From UBA6059 sp040219045 (lineage in GTDB: Bacteria; Bacteroidota; Bacteroidia; Cytophagales; Cyclobacteriaceae): a stretch of DNA of 64,000 nt. This document shows, piece after piece, positions 1 to 8,104 of the stretch. Below the pieces are notes generated by a model, which did no database searches, had not been told where the DNA came from, and saw only the letters and a program-made list of their open reading frames with translations. Positions within the stretch are counted from its first letter, which is position 1; the number at the start of each line of letters is the position of its first letter. Location: NCBI GenBank assembly GCA_965229505.1, contig OZ245881.1, positions 2,108,001 through 2,172,000 on the forward strand. Direction: 5' to 3'. A program made the position numbers and the translations under genes.

Positions 1-303
1 ATTCAGGTTGAGCCCAAGGTGTTTATTCCGGGTACGAACAATAGTTTCACCACTATCTCCTATCAGGATGATCAGGCGGGGAGTTTCGCCAGCGTCATCG
101 TCTATGATGTGGAAGGACGTATAGTCAAGCAGCTAGCGCAAAATGAATTATTAGCAGCCAATGGCTTCTTTACCTGGGACGGCACCAACGAAAATGGCAA
201 CAAAGCCCGAACGGGAATATATGTCGTCTACTTTGAACTCTACAACGCTACCGGTGAAGTCGAAATTATCAAAGAAACGGTTGTTGTCGGAGCATCTTTC
301 TAG
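1..303 (+). CDS. C-terminal end of a lamin-tail-domain-type secreted protein (partial)
   Basis: The reading frame is open at the left edge, so only about the last 100 residues are present. They form a FlgD-like Ig fold: a 'VYDVEGRIVKQL' strand, then 'FTWDGTNENGNKARTGIYVV', ending a few residues later. This layout is the usual C-terminus of large Bacteroidota surface or secreted proteins that carry lamin-tail domains, and such C-terminal folds are often used for outer-membrane export. The GTG near position 19 is internal to the frame, not a start. The function of the missing part cannot be seen. The family call rests on resemblance of the tail only. Confidence 0.6.
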   Translation: MQVEPKVFIPGTNNSFTTISYQDDQAGSFASVIVYDVEGRIVKQLAQNELLAANGFFTWDGTNENGNKARTGIYVVYFELYNATGEVEIIKETVVVGASF

Positions 304-436
304 ACCGTCATGAGATTCCGAAAGGACAGGTTTTTCTTTCTGAGTCTTTAAAGAATCAGGGGCTGAATTGGGTAATTCGTATTTTTTTATTTCAGTTGAT
401 CAACTACATTAGCAGGACATTTTAAGGGCATATGAT

Positions 437-823
437 ATGAGTCAGGAAGGAAAAAATCGCTATTCTGATGAGGAATTGAAAGAATTTCAAGAGCTCATCA
501 ATGAAAAATTAACTCAGGCCAAAAACGAGCTTACTTACATCAAGGAGTCGTTGACCAGATCCCATGAGTCCGGAACAGACGCTACACAAGGCGCGCTGAA
601 GACTCTTGAGGATGGTGCCGATACTATGGAAAAGGAAAGCATGAGCCAGCTTGCAGCTCGCCAGCAAAAGTTTATCAACAATCTTGAGAATGCACTAGTC
701 AGGATCAAGAATGGCACTTATGGTATTTGTGTGGATACCGGAAAGCTGATCTCGAAGGAACGGCTAAGAGCAGTTCCGCATACTATGCACTCTATTGAAG
801 CCAAGCTCAATAAGAGATCATAG
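437..823 (+). CDS. DksA/TraR-family regulator lacking the zinc-finger cysteines
   Basis: The 128-residue protein has a long helical N-terminal part and a C-terminal 'NGTYGICVDTGKLISKERLRAVP' segment, which is the DksA/TraR zinc-finger region. Normal members have four Cys; here only Cys98 remains, and the positions of the others hold Thr and His or other residues. DksA-family proteins bind the RNA polymerase secondary channel and adjust transcription, often with ppGpp. From memory, Cys-poor versions are common in Bacteroidota, so this is probably a functional variant rather than a decayed gene. It is followed directly by scpB with no gap. Confidence 0.8.
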   Translation: MSQEGKNRYSDEELKEFQELINEKLTQAKNELTYIKESLTRSHESGTDATQGALKTLEDGADTMEKESMSQLAARQQKFINNLENALVRIKNGTYGICVDTGKLISKERLRAVPHTMHSIEAKLNKRS

Positions 824-1387
824 TTGGACTATCTGACCAATCATATTGAGGCGCTTATTTTTTGTGCGCCGGCCCCTGTCAAGGTCGAGGAGATTAAAAG
901 CTGTCTTGTGGAGATGTTTGAGGCAGATATTCCCCAAGAGGATATCGAATCCTCTATTCAATTGCTCAAGGAGAAGTACGCTGATGACACGCATTCATTT
1001 GAGCCAGTGGAGAGTGGAGGGGGTTATCAGTTTCTGACCAAGCCGGCTTATCAGGCGAGCATCAGCATTCTGCTTAAGCAGCAATCCAAGAAAAGACTAT
1101 CCAGTTCCTCCCTGGAGACATTATCTATTATTGCTTACAAACAGCCTGTGACCAAAAGCCAAATGGAGCAAGTCAGAGGCGTGAACTGTGACTATGCCGT
1201 CCAAAAGCTGCTGGAGAAGGAGTTGATAGAGATCAAGGGTAAATCAGAAGGAGTCGGACGACCTTTGCTATACGGCACCAGCCAAAACTTTATGGATTAT
1301 TTTGGCATCAATGACCTGAAGGATTTGCCTACGCCTAAAGATTTTGCCAAAGAGGAGAATCAGATCGGGGAAAGTACCGAACTTTGA
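824..1387 (+). CDS. scpB: Segregation and condensation protein B
   Basis: ScpB is the kleisin-associated winged-helix subunit of the SMC-ScpA-ScpB condensin that compacts and separates chromosomes. The 187-residue product has the expected length, and the family signature is seen in 'LETLSIIAYKQPVTKSQ' followed by 'VRGVNCDYAVQKLLEKELI' and 'GRPLLYGTSQNFMDYFGI'. The start chosen is a TTG directly after the stop of the preceding gene; the first in-frame residues (DYLTNHIEALIF) match the usual ScpB N-terminus, and an AG-rich stretch lies just upstream inside the previous gene. Translational coupling is likely. ScpA is not in the window. Confidence 0.9.
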   Translation: MDYLTNHIEALIFCAPAPVKVEEIKSCLVEMFEADIPQEDIESSIQLLKEKYADDTHSFEPVESGGGYQFLTKPAYQASISILLKQQSKKRLSSSSLETLSIIAYKQPVTKSQMEQVRGVNCDYAVQKLLEKELIEIKGKSEGVGRPLLYGTSQNFMDYFGINDLKDLPTPKDFAKEENQIGESTEL

Positions 1388-1420
1388 GGCAAATATTTTC
1401 AGTAGTGATACTGTACGCCC

Positions 1421-2248
1421 ATGCAAAGAAAGCCATCCGGCAAATCCCCAGGAAGGGGTAAGCCCACCGACCCACCCCAAGTAGAAACCATTCGGCTTAA
1501 TAAGTATATCTCTCAGTCGGGCCTCTGCTCGCGCAGAGAGGCAGATACTTTGATCGCCAAAGGCAAAGTAAGTGTCAATGGAAAACCAGTCCTCGAGGTA
1601 GGTACCAAGGTTCTTCCAAAAGATAAGGTTCAAGTTTCTGGTAAGACCATCAAGCCTGAGCGAAAAGCTTACGTGCTGCTCAATAAACCCAAGGACTTCA
1701 TCACGACGATGACTGATCCGGAGGGTCGCAAGACCGTCATGGATTTGATTAAGACCGCTAGTGATCAGCGAATTTACCCGGTAGGGAGACTTGATCGAAA
1801 CACGACAGGTTTACTATTATTCACTAATGACGGGGAGCTTGCCGAAAAACTCACTCATCCGTCTTATATGATAAAGAAGATCTATCAGGTAGATCTGGAT
1901 AAGCCACTAACAAAAGAGCATTTCAAACAAATTCAAGAAGGACTTACCCTTGAAGATGGTCCCGTGAAGGTCGATGAAATTGCCATACTTGATAAGGAGC
2001 GACAAATACTAGGTTTGGAAATACATCTGGGCCGAAACAGGATAGTTAGAAGAATTTTTGAGCATTTGGGATACGACGTGAAGCGACTAGATCGCGTGAT
2101 GTACGGGCCATTGACCAAAAAGGATCTTCCCAGAGGGAAATGGCGTCTTCTCGATGAGAAGGAGATCGTGATGCTGACCCGACTTGGAGGATCAAAGAGC
2201 AAAGCTCCAAGACCCAGAAAATTCAAGGGAGGCAGGCTAGAGGAGTAG
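1421..2248 (+). CDS. rluB: Large-subunit rRNA pseudouridine synthase (RluB/RsuA family)
   Basis: The enzyme converts a uridine of 23S rRNA to pseudouridine. An S4 RNA-binding domain occupies about residues 23-70 (IRLNKYISQSGLCSRREAD). The catalytic domain follows, with the active-site Asp at about residue 125 in 'GRLDRNTTGLLLFTNDG', and a 'GRNRIVRRIFEHLGYDVKRL' segment near residues 203-222. The basic tail 'KSKAPRPRKFKGGR' probably adds RNA contact. The gene lies 33 bp after scpB; scpB and rluB neighbour each other in many bacteria. RluB versus the closely related RsuA/RluE/RluF cannot be settled by motif alone, but the 23S-type arrangement favours RluB. Confidence 0.85.
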   Translation: MQRKPSGKSPGRGKPTDPPQVETIRLNKYISQSGLCSRREADTLIAKGKVSVNGKPVLEVGTKVLPKDKVQVSGKTIKPERKAYVLLNKPKDFITTMTDPEGRKTVMDLIKTASDQRIYPVGRLDRNTTGLLLFTNDGELAEKLTHPSYMIKKIYQVDLDKPLTKEHFKQIQEGLTLEDGPVKVDEIAILDKERQILGLEIHLGRNRIVRRIFEHLGYDVKRLDRVMYGPLTKKDLPRGKWRLLDEKEIVMLTRLGGSKSKAPRPRKFKGGRLEE

Positions 2249-2363
2249 CGCAATCACAGTATCGGTCTTCTGGTAACTCGGAAGAGCACATGCTTAAAAA
2301 TTTGTTATGCATGCATACTAAATTGACAGGATATGTTAATTTAGTGCTACTCAGAAAAAGGTA

Positions 2364-2392
2364 TAAAAAAAGCCACCCAATTGGGGTGGCTT
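2364..2392 (-). terminator. Rho-independent terminator of tRNA-Phe
   Basis: Read on the minus strand, the sequence forms AAGCCACCC-loop-GGGTGGCTT followed by a run of seven T. It lies immediately downstream of the tRNA-Phe gene. Confidence 0.85.
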
Positions 2393-2395
2393 AAG

Positions 2396-2468
2396 TGGTG
2401 CTGAGTGGATTCGAACCACCGACTCACGGATTTTCAGTCCGATGCTCTACCAACTGAGCTACAGCACC
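2396..2468 (-). tRNA. tRNA-Phe (GAA)
   Basis: The 73-nt minus-strand cloverleaf has acceptor GGTGCTG/CAGCACC with discriminator A, D arm GCTC...GAGC, an anticodon stem CGGAC/.. with loop CTGAAAA, giving anticodon GAA, and a T arm GGTGG-TTCGAAT-CCACT. The 3' CCA is not encoded; the next bases read CTTAA. A terminator follows at once, so it is a single-gene transcript on the strand opposite to its neighbours. Confidence 0.97.
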
Positions 2469-2550
2469 TCCTTTTAAAGAGGTGCAAAACTATAGAAATA
2501 TTAAAAAGCGGCAAATTATTTTAAGGAATTTAAAACTTAGCTAGCAGACC

Positions 2551-3879
2551 ATGCAATACCTTCCTCAAATCGCGTTTCTGGCAGTATTTGCCGGTTTTGG
2601 ATACTTCATTTATCAGCGGATCGCCAGAATCAAAGGCAATATATTGCTGGGTAAAGATCAGGACTTCTCAGACCGGGGTAGTGATCGATTGCAGACGATG
2701 CTGCTTGTCGCTTTTGGACAGCAAAAAATGTTCAAAAGATTGATCCCTGCTACTTTTCACTTCTTTATATATATCGGCTTTGTCATTATCAATTTGGAGG
2801 TGTTGGAATTCGTGATCGACGGGATCGCAGGTACGCATAGGATTTTTGCGCCATTACTCGGTTCAGTCTACACATTTGCGCTCAACTTCTTCGAGTTTCT
2901 GGCAGTGCTGGTCGTACTGGCATGTGTGGTATTTCTCGTGAGGAGAAATGTGCTAAAGGTCGAGCGCTTCACAAAACCAGAGATGAAGGGCTGGCCGGCG
3001 ATGGATGGTAATCTGATCCTGGTAATAGAGATTATATTGATGGCGGCCATTTTTACCATGAATGCCACGGATCAATTGCTTCAAGCTGCGGGACATGAAG
3101 CTTACCCCCAGACAGGCGCATTCTTTTTCAGTAGCCTGTTAATACCATTATTCGATGGCCTTAGCGTCTCTGCATTGGTGATGGTTGAGCGTATTGCGTG
3201 GTGGTTTCATATTGTTGGGATACTTGCCTTTGCACTGTACGTCACCTACTCTAAGCATCTCCATATCTTCATGGCTTTCCCCAACACCTACTATTCCAGG
3301 CTTCACGCCAAAGGCAAAATGGAAAATATGCCCGTGGTGACTAATGAGGTGAAAATGATGCTGGGTATGCCTGTAGAGAATGCTGAAGAACCTCCCGCGG
3401 AAGTAGCTAGATTTGGAGCGAAGGATGCCATCGATCTTTCATGGAAGAATCTCATGGAATCTTACGCTTGCACGGAATGTGGCAGATGTACTTCCGAGTG
3501 CCCGGCCAATCTTACTGGCAAGCAGCTCTCTCCACGTAAGATCATGATGGATACACGTGATCGCATTGAGGAGATTGGAGCGGCTACCGCAAAAGGTGGT
3601 CAACCGGGTGAGGATGGTAAATCACTACTTGGTGACTACATCACCAAAGAAGAAATTAATGCTTGTACCAGTTGTAATGCGTGTGTGGAAGCCTGTCCGG
3701 TCAATATCAATCCATTAGATATAATCCTTCAAATGAGACGCTATGTAGCGATGGAAGAATCCGGTTCCCCCGCTTCATGGAATGCGATGTTCCAAAATGT
3801 AGAAACCAACTTTGCCCCTTGGAAATTTGCCCCTACGGATAGATTCAACTGGGCTGACGAACTTAAAACTGAGAAATAG
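2551..3879 (+). CDS. Membrane-bound 4Fe-4S oxidoreductase, HdrE/HdrC-like fusion
   Basis: The 442-residue protein begins with about five hydrophobic segments (residues 1-240) resembling a cytochrome-b-like HdrE/NarI membrane domain. A soluble part follows with two [4Fe-4S] motifs: CTECGRCTSECP from about residue 307 and CTSCNACVEACPVNI from about residue 372. Such proteins pass electrons between the quinone pool and a soluble partner. The next gene starts 1 bp after this stop and encodes a CCG-domain protein, the usual HdrB/HdrD-like partner, so the two probably form one complex. The physiological substrate is unknown; 'heterodisulfide reductase' in annotation is by similarity only. Confidence 0.8.
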   Translation: MQYLPQIAFLAVFAGFGYFIYQRIARIKGNILLGKDQDFSDRGSDRLQTMLLVAFGQQKMFKRLIPATFHFFIYIGFVIINLEVLEFVIDGIAGTHRIFAPLLGSVYTFALNFFEFLAVLVVLACVVFLVRRNVLKVERFTKPEMKGWPAMDGNLILVIEIILMAAIFTMNATDQLLQAAGHEAYPQTGAFFFSSLLIPLFDGLSVSALVMVERIAWWFHIVGILAFALYVTYSKHLHIFMAFPNTYYSRLHAKGKMENMPVVTNEVKMMLGMPVENAEEPPAEVARFGAKDAIDLSWKNLMESYACTECGRCTSECPANLTGKQLSPRKIMMDTRDRIEEIGAATAKGGQPGEDGKSLLGDYITKEEINACTSCNACVEACPVNINPLDIILQMRRYVAMEESGSPASWNAMFQNVETNFAPWKFAPTDRFNWADELKTEK

Positions 3880-3880
3880 G

Positions 3881-4669
3881 ATGGAATATAATGTACCCAC
3901 TGTTGCTGATCTGGTTGCCAAGGGCGAGACCCCAGAAGTATTGTTTTGGGTCGGTTGTGCTGGCTCATATGACGATCGATACAAGCGTGTAACAAAAGCG
4001 TTTGTAAAAATTCTTAATCACGTAGGGACCAAATTTGCAGTACTCGGTGCGGAAGAGACTTGTACGGGCGACCCGGCAAGAAGAGCAGGCAATGAATTTC
4101 TATTTCAGATGCAGGCCATGGCCAATATCCAGGTACTGGATGGTTATGGCATCAAGAAGATCGTCACCGCATGCCCGCATTGCTTCAATACCTTGAAAAA
4201 TGAGTACCCTGAATTGGGCGGGAACTATGAAGTCATTCATCATTCTACTTTTCTTCAGCAGCTGATCGATGCGGGCAAGATCACCATAGAAGGTGGTGGA
4301 GTTTTCAAAGGGAAGAAAATCACCTTCCATGACTCTTGCTATCTAGGCAGGGCCAACAACATTTATGAAGCTCCGAGAGAAGTCTTAAAAGTTCTTGATG
4401 CCGACTTAGTAGAGATGAAGCGTTGCAAGACCAAGGGTTTATGCTGTGGTGCTGGTGGTGCTCAGATGTTTAAGGACGCGGAAAAAGGCAACAAAGAAAT
4501 CAACATCGAGCGAACAGAAGAAGCACTGGCTACTGGTGCTAATATCGTTGCTTCAGGATGCCCTTTTTGCATGACCATGATGACCGATGGTGTCAAAAAC
4601 AAGGAAAAGGAATCCGAAGTACAGGTGAAAGACCTTGCAGAGTTGATTGCCGAGGCGAAAGAGCTATAG
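3881..4669 (+). CDS. CCG-domain (HdrB/HdrD-like) Fe-S oxidoreductase subunit
   Basis: Two cysteine-rich CCG-type modules are visible: the first holds 'FWVGCAGSYDDR', 'EETCTGDPARRAGNE' and 'TACPHCFNTLKNEYP', the second 'HDSCYLGR', 'LCCGAGGAQMF' near residue 187 and 'VASGCPFCMTMM'. In heterodisulfide-reductase-like enzymes these Cys ligate a noncubane [4Fe-4S] cluster. The first domain lacks a full CCG triplet. The start is the ATG directly after the stop of the membrane Fe-S gene; an earlier in-frame start would overlap that gene's Fe-S region by about 70 bp. It is likely co-translated with, and bound to, that protein. Substrate unknown. Confidence 0.82.
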   Translation: MEYNVPTVADLVAKGETPEVLFWVGCAGSYDDRYKRVTKAFVKILNHVGTKFAVLGAEETCTGDPARRAGNEFLFQMQAMANIQVLDGYGIKKIVTACPHCFNTLKNEYPELGGNYEVIHHSTFLQQLIDAGKITIEGGGVFKGKKITFHDSCYLGRANNIYEAPREVLKVLDADLVEMKRCKTKGLCCGAGGAQMFKDAEKGNKEINIERTEEALATGANIVASGCPFCMTMMTDGVKNKEKESEVQVKDLAELIAEAKEL

Positions 4670-4755
4670 TCGGGCAAAAGTTCATAGTTGGTTATCCATA
4701 AGCGTCTATAAACTATCTTTCCTAGATTTACGTTTTCAAAGCAAAATCGGAAGAT

Positions 4756-5247
4756 ATGTACGTACCCTTTGATCAGCTACCCGATCATTCACGACTTTGG
4801 ATATATCAGTCTAGCAGGCCCTTCTCACAGGAGGAGCAGTTACAGATTTCTGTAGCACTAAAGACATTTTGCGAGCAGTGGAATGCTCATCAACAACCAC
4901 TCAATAGTTCTTTCGATATTCGCTTCGATCGATTTATCATTTTGTCGGTAGACGAGGGGGTACATGCAGCCAGTGGGTGCTCCATAGATAGCTCTGTGGC
5001 GGTGATCAGACAGATAGCAGAACAGTTTAGAGTGGATATGTTTAACAGGCTGGATCAGGCGTTGCTGCTGGATGAGCAAGTAGTGGTGAAAAGCCTGGCG
5101 GAAATAAAAAAAGAACTGGCAGCAGAAACGCTTTCCGAAGACACGAAAGTTTTCAATAACTTAGTAAAGGACTTAGCAGAATTTAAGTCAGGTTGGATTG
5201 TACCGATTGCGGACTCCTGGCTGTCAAGGTTTGTGCCTGTCAATTAG
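4756..5247 (+). CDS. Conserved Bacteroidota protein of unknown function
   Basis: The 163-residue soluble protein starts 'MYVPFDQLPDHSRLWIYQSS' and contains 'DIRFDRFIILSVDE' and 'SGCSIDSSVAVIRQI', then ends in a helical tail. I recognise it as a family kept across Bacteroidota that is often labelled 'ABC transporter ATPase' in databases, but no Walker A, Walker B or ABC signature is present, so that name is not supported. It sits between the Fe-S oxidoreductase pair and the PorE-like lipoprotein gene, 45 bp before the latter's start, and may share its transcript. Confidence 0.7.
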   Translation: MYVPFDQLPDHSRLWIYQSSRPFSQEEQLQISVALKTFCEQWNAHQQPLNSSFDIRFDRFIILSVDEGVHAASGCSIDSSVAVIRQIAEQFRVDMFNRLDQALLLDEQVVVKSLAEIKKELAAETLSEDTKVFNNLVKDLAEFKSGWIVPIADSWLSRFVPVN

Positions 5248-5292
5248 GGGCATAGGTATTATGATTTGTTTTCTGAGCACAATTTGGGAATT

Positions 5293-7296
5293 ATGAAAAA
5301 GGGGTTTGTCTTTCTGTGGCTTTTGGTACTGGCAATTGGATGCAACCCGCTCAAGAAAGCAGAAAAGAGCTTTGCAAGAGAGGAGTTTAGCACTGTAATC
5401 GACCATTACAAAGGCTCAGTAAAGCCAGGCGATGCGGAAGTGAATTACATTCTGGCAGAAGCCTACCGACGCTCCAATCAGATAGAAGAATCTACTCCGT
5501 ATTATGAGGCAGCTATCAAGGCTGGCATTGATAAAGAAATCGCTAATTATTTCTATGCAAAGTCACTCCAGGCCAACGGTCAATACGATAAGGCGGCCCA
5601 GGTGCTCGATAGTTATGTGCAAAGAGGTCAGGACGAGGAGGCATTGGCAGTAGCCAATAGCGAGATCCGAAACCTGGCCCGAATTGATGAGGTAAAAGAG
5701 AAGCCCAATTACTTCAGGGTTAAAAACCTGGAGGCAATTAACACACCCCAAGCTGAATATTCAGCAGTTTACAATCAAGGTGAGATCTACTTCACGTCCA
5801 ACAGAAAGAGCAACCGGATCTATAAAGGCACAGGTACTGGCTTTACAGATATCTACAAAGTCAAGTCACGTGGTGCTGTAGTAGACATGAGCTCACTCAA
5901 AGCACTAGAGCCTTTGATCAATGATCCGAGTGTCAATGAAGGTTCCGTTACTTTCTCATCAGATGGTACCTTAATGATTTATGCTAAAGGCAACAGTGGC
6001 AAATCCAGCGGCACAGAGAATGTCGACCTCTACTTCGCGCGCTACCGCAATGGTAAATGGTTCACCCCGCGCATGCTCAGTATCAACGACGATGAATTTT
6101 GGGACTCATGTCCGTCACTGACTGCTGATGGTAAGACACTTTACTTCGCCTCCAATCGACCCGGAGGGTTCGGAGGTACGGACATTTATTCTGCTAAGCT
6201 CAATAGAAGAGGTCGCTGGGTCGATGTTCGCAATGCTGGCCCTCAGATCAATACAGTAGGCAATGAAATGTTCCCTCATGTCGATGAGAATGGAACACTC
6301 TACTTCTCCTCCGATGGACACCCTGGCCTTGGGCGATTGGATATCTTCACAGCGCGCAGAGAGTCGGGGGTGATCACGATAGAAAACCCTGGGGCACCTA
6401 TCAACTCTACCGGTGATGATTTTGCTATGTATATGTACGATCCGGTGCGAGGCTTTCTTAGCTCCAACCGAGAAGGCGGTATGGGCGATGATGATATCTA
6501 CACATTCGTGAATGATGATCCGGATTTGAAGCTGGTCAACTATTTCCTTACAGGAGTAACGTTTACCACCGATGAAACAGGTGCACAGGTGCCTCTGGCG
6601 AGCACCAAAGTGATGCTGCTGGATGATGAGGACAATATGGTCGATGAGGTTTTTACGGGTACGGATGGCGCCTACAAATTCAGGGTTTACACGGAAGAAG
6701 ACTATTATCTTATTGGAGAGAAGGCGGACTACTTCACTACGCGCACTGGTTTTTCTACAGTCGGGAAGTCGGTAGATAAGTCAACCTTAACAGAAATGGT
6801 GACTGACATCACTTTTGAGAAGGACTTAGTACTGCAGCAGATTGTCCTTGAGAAACCAATAGCCCTGGACAATATCTACTATGACCTGGACAAGTCGGAC
6901 ATACGCGAGGATGCGGCAAGGGAGCTTGACAAGCTGGTCACTACCATGAAGGATAATCCTGAGATTTCTATCGAACTGAGCTCTCATACGGATGCTCGTG
7001 CGGATAATGATTATAATATGAACCTGTCTCAGCGCAGAGCACAATCAGCCGTTAATTACATAGTCTCGCAGGGTATAGAGCAGGGACGCTTGGTGGCGAG
7101 AGGATATGGAGAGACGCGGTTGATCATTGCGAATGCCGAGACTGAAGATGAGCATCAGGTCAATCGACGAACGGAGTTTAAAGTGATTCGCTATGATCGC
7201 AGATCAGAAGAGGACAGTGACTATCTCGATGAAGACCGATTCTTTATCAACTCCGGCGATGAAGACATCAATGATCCTGGTAGAGGGGGCAATTGA
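5293..7296 (+). CDS. PorE-like OmpA-family lipoprotein with TPR and PD40 domains
   Basis: The start chosen is the ATG at 5293, which puts the lipoprotein signal (VLAIG-C17) at the N-terminus; an earlier TTG would bury it. The 667-residue product shows TPR-like helices at about 30-130, WD40/PD40 propeller blades at about 140-400 (for example 'YFTSNRKSNRIY', 'LYFASNRPGGFGGTDIYSA', 'SSDGHPGLGRLDIFTA'), a carboxypeptidase-regulatory-like fold near 430-500, and an OmpA peptidoglycan-binding domain near 525-640 (SSHTDARADNDYNMNLSQRRA). This order matches PorE, which ties the type IX secretion machinery to peptidoglycan. Many Bacteroidota carry several similar paralogues, so PorE itself is not proven. 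Confidence 0.78.
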   Translation: MKKGFVFLWLLVLAIGCNPLKKAEKSFAREEFSTVIDHYKGSVKPGDAEVNYILAEAYRRSNQIEESTPYYEAAIKAGIDKEIANYFYAKSLQANGQYDKAAQVLDSYVQRGQDEEALAVANSEIRNLARIDEVKEKPNYFRVKNLEAINTPQAEYSAVYNQGEIYFTSNRKSNRIYKGTGTGFTDIYKVKSRGAVVDMSSLKALEPLINDPSVNEGSVTFSSDGTLMIYAKGNSGKSSGTENVDLYFARYRNGKWFTPRMLSINDDEFWDSCPSLTADGKTLYFASNRPGGFGGTDIYSAKLNRRGRWVDVRNAGPQINTVGNEMFPHVDENGTLYFSSDGHPGLGRLDIFTARRESGVITIENPGAPINSTGDDFAMYMYDPVRGFLSSNREGGMGDDDIYTFVNDDPDLKLVNYFLTGVTFTTDETGAQVPLASTKVMLLDDEDNMVDEVFTGTDGAYKFRVYTEEDYYLIGEKADYFTTRTGFSTVGKSVDKSTLTEMVTDITFEKDLVLQQIVLEKPIALDNIYYDLDKSDIREDAARELDKLVTTMKDNPEISIELSSHTDARADNDYNMNLSQRRAQSAVNYIVSQGIEQGRLVARGYGETRLIIANAETEDEHQVNRRTEFKVIRYDRRSEEDSDYLDEDRFFINSGDEDINDPGRGGN

Positions 7297-7314
7297 TCGT
7301 GCTTACCACATTCT

Positions 7315-7620
7315 ATGATTACTGAAAAAGTGACGACAGCACAGAGAATAGAAGAAAAGATCAGAAAAGTTAAGCCGATACTGGTAAGAGAGTATGGAGT
7401 AAAGAGTATTGGATACTTCGGATCTTACGCCAAAGGGAATAGCAATGAATCTTCTGATGTAGATATGCTGGTAGATTTTTCAAGTTCCATCGGTTGGAAA
7501 TTCTTTGATTTGAAGGAATATCTTGAAGAAGTTGTGGGTCAGGACATAGATTTGGTCACTCCGGGTGCATTAAAGAAGAGGCTAAAAGAATCCATTTTGA
7601 AAGACATTGTTTACATATGA
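7315..7620 (+). CDS. mntA: MNT-type nucleotidyltransferase antitoxin (MntA)
   Basis: This 101-residue minimal nucleotidyltransferase carries the GSX10DXD motif: Gly36-Ser37, Asp48 and Asp50 in 'GSYAKGNSNESSDVD'. In the characterised type VII HepT/MntA system such proteins silence their HEPN partner by transferring AMP to a tyrosine of the toxin. The start ATG at 7315 lies 18 bp after the stop of the PorE-like gene, and its stop overlaps the toxin start by 4 bp, so the pair is translationally coupled. The assignment is firm because the toxin gene and its target Tyr are both present. Confidence 0.88.
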   Translation: MITEKVTTAQRIEEKIRKVKPILVREYGVKSIGYFGSYAKGNSNESSDVDMLVDFSSSIGWKFFDLKEYLEEVVGQDIDLVTPGALKKRLKESILKDIVYI

Positions 7621-7973
7621 ATGAGCGAAGCTTCATTTTGTATGTAGAGGATATGATAGAAGGGATTGACAAAATACTCCGCTACGTGGAGGGCATCAAT
7701 GGGATAAATGAGTTTCTATCAAACGACATGGCAGTGGATGCCGTCACACGCAACTTCGAAATCATAGGTGAAGCGTCCAAAAAGGTTCCACAGCAAATCA
7801 AGCTTAAGTATGATGAAATTCCTTGGAAGCAGATGTATGGACTCAGAAATTTTGCGATCCATGAGTATCATATCATTGATCCAGCGATACTCTGGGATAT
7901 CATTGAGAATAACCTTGTCCAGAATAAAATCAGCCTTGAGTCTCTGATCGAGCATGAAACAAATGCTAAATAG
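7617..7973 (+). CDS. hepT: HEPN-domain RNase toxin (HepT, DUF86)
   Basis: The 118-residue all-helical protein has the HEPN RNase motif with the extended form RX4HXY: Arg77, His82 and Tyr84 in 'LRNFAIHEY'. HepT proteins dimerise to form an RNA-cutting site; the Tyr is the residue AMPylated by MntA in the studied Shewanella pair. Antitoxin-first order, 4-bp overlap and intact motifs suggest a working module. The pair is inserted between conserved core genes with no flanking repeats, which fits gain as a small cassette. A weak hairpin with a T run follows at 8009-8034. Confidence 0.88.
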   Translation: MNERSFILYVEDMIEGIDKILRYVEGINGINEFLSNDMAVDAVTRNFEIIGEASKKVPQQIKLKYDEIPWKQMYGLRNFAIHEYHIIDPAILWDIIENNLVQNKISLESLIEHETNAK

Positions 7974-8008
7974 AAGTCAAAGCTAGGTAGCCATTCAACT
8001 CTGTCACA

Positions 8009-8034
8009 TCCTCTCAAAGGAGGCTTTTTTCTTT
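8009..8034 (+). terminator. Weak terminator after the HEPN/MNT pair
   Basis: A CCTC...GAGG stem of only about four base pairs is followed by C and six T. It is placed correctly for ending the hepT transcript, but the stem is short. Confidence 0.4.
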
Positions 8035-8092
8035 AAGACCGAAATCTCAAACGTATTTTCATCACTATTTAGGGAAGTGCTCCTGAAGGCTT

Positions 8093-8100
8093 TATTTTTG
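8093..8100 (+). promoter_or_regulatory. Possible -7 element close to the purM start
   Basis: TATTTTTG matches the Bacteroidota -7 consensus TAnnTTTG. Its last base is only 4 nt before the purM ATG, so transcription from it would give an almost leaderless mRNA. The -33 TTTG is weak (TTTAG near 8068). Confidence 0.4.
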
Positions 8101-8104
8101 CCCG

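Noticed and set aside
3812..3880. Longer N-terminus for the CCG-domain protein
   Set aside because: The extension overlaps the coding end of the membrane Fe-S gene and has no family resemblance; the ATG at 3881 gives the usual start.
4756..5247. ABC transporter ATPase
   Set aside because: This label is often attached to the family, but no Walker A, Walker B or ABC signature is present.
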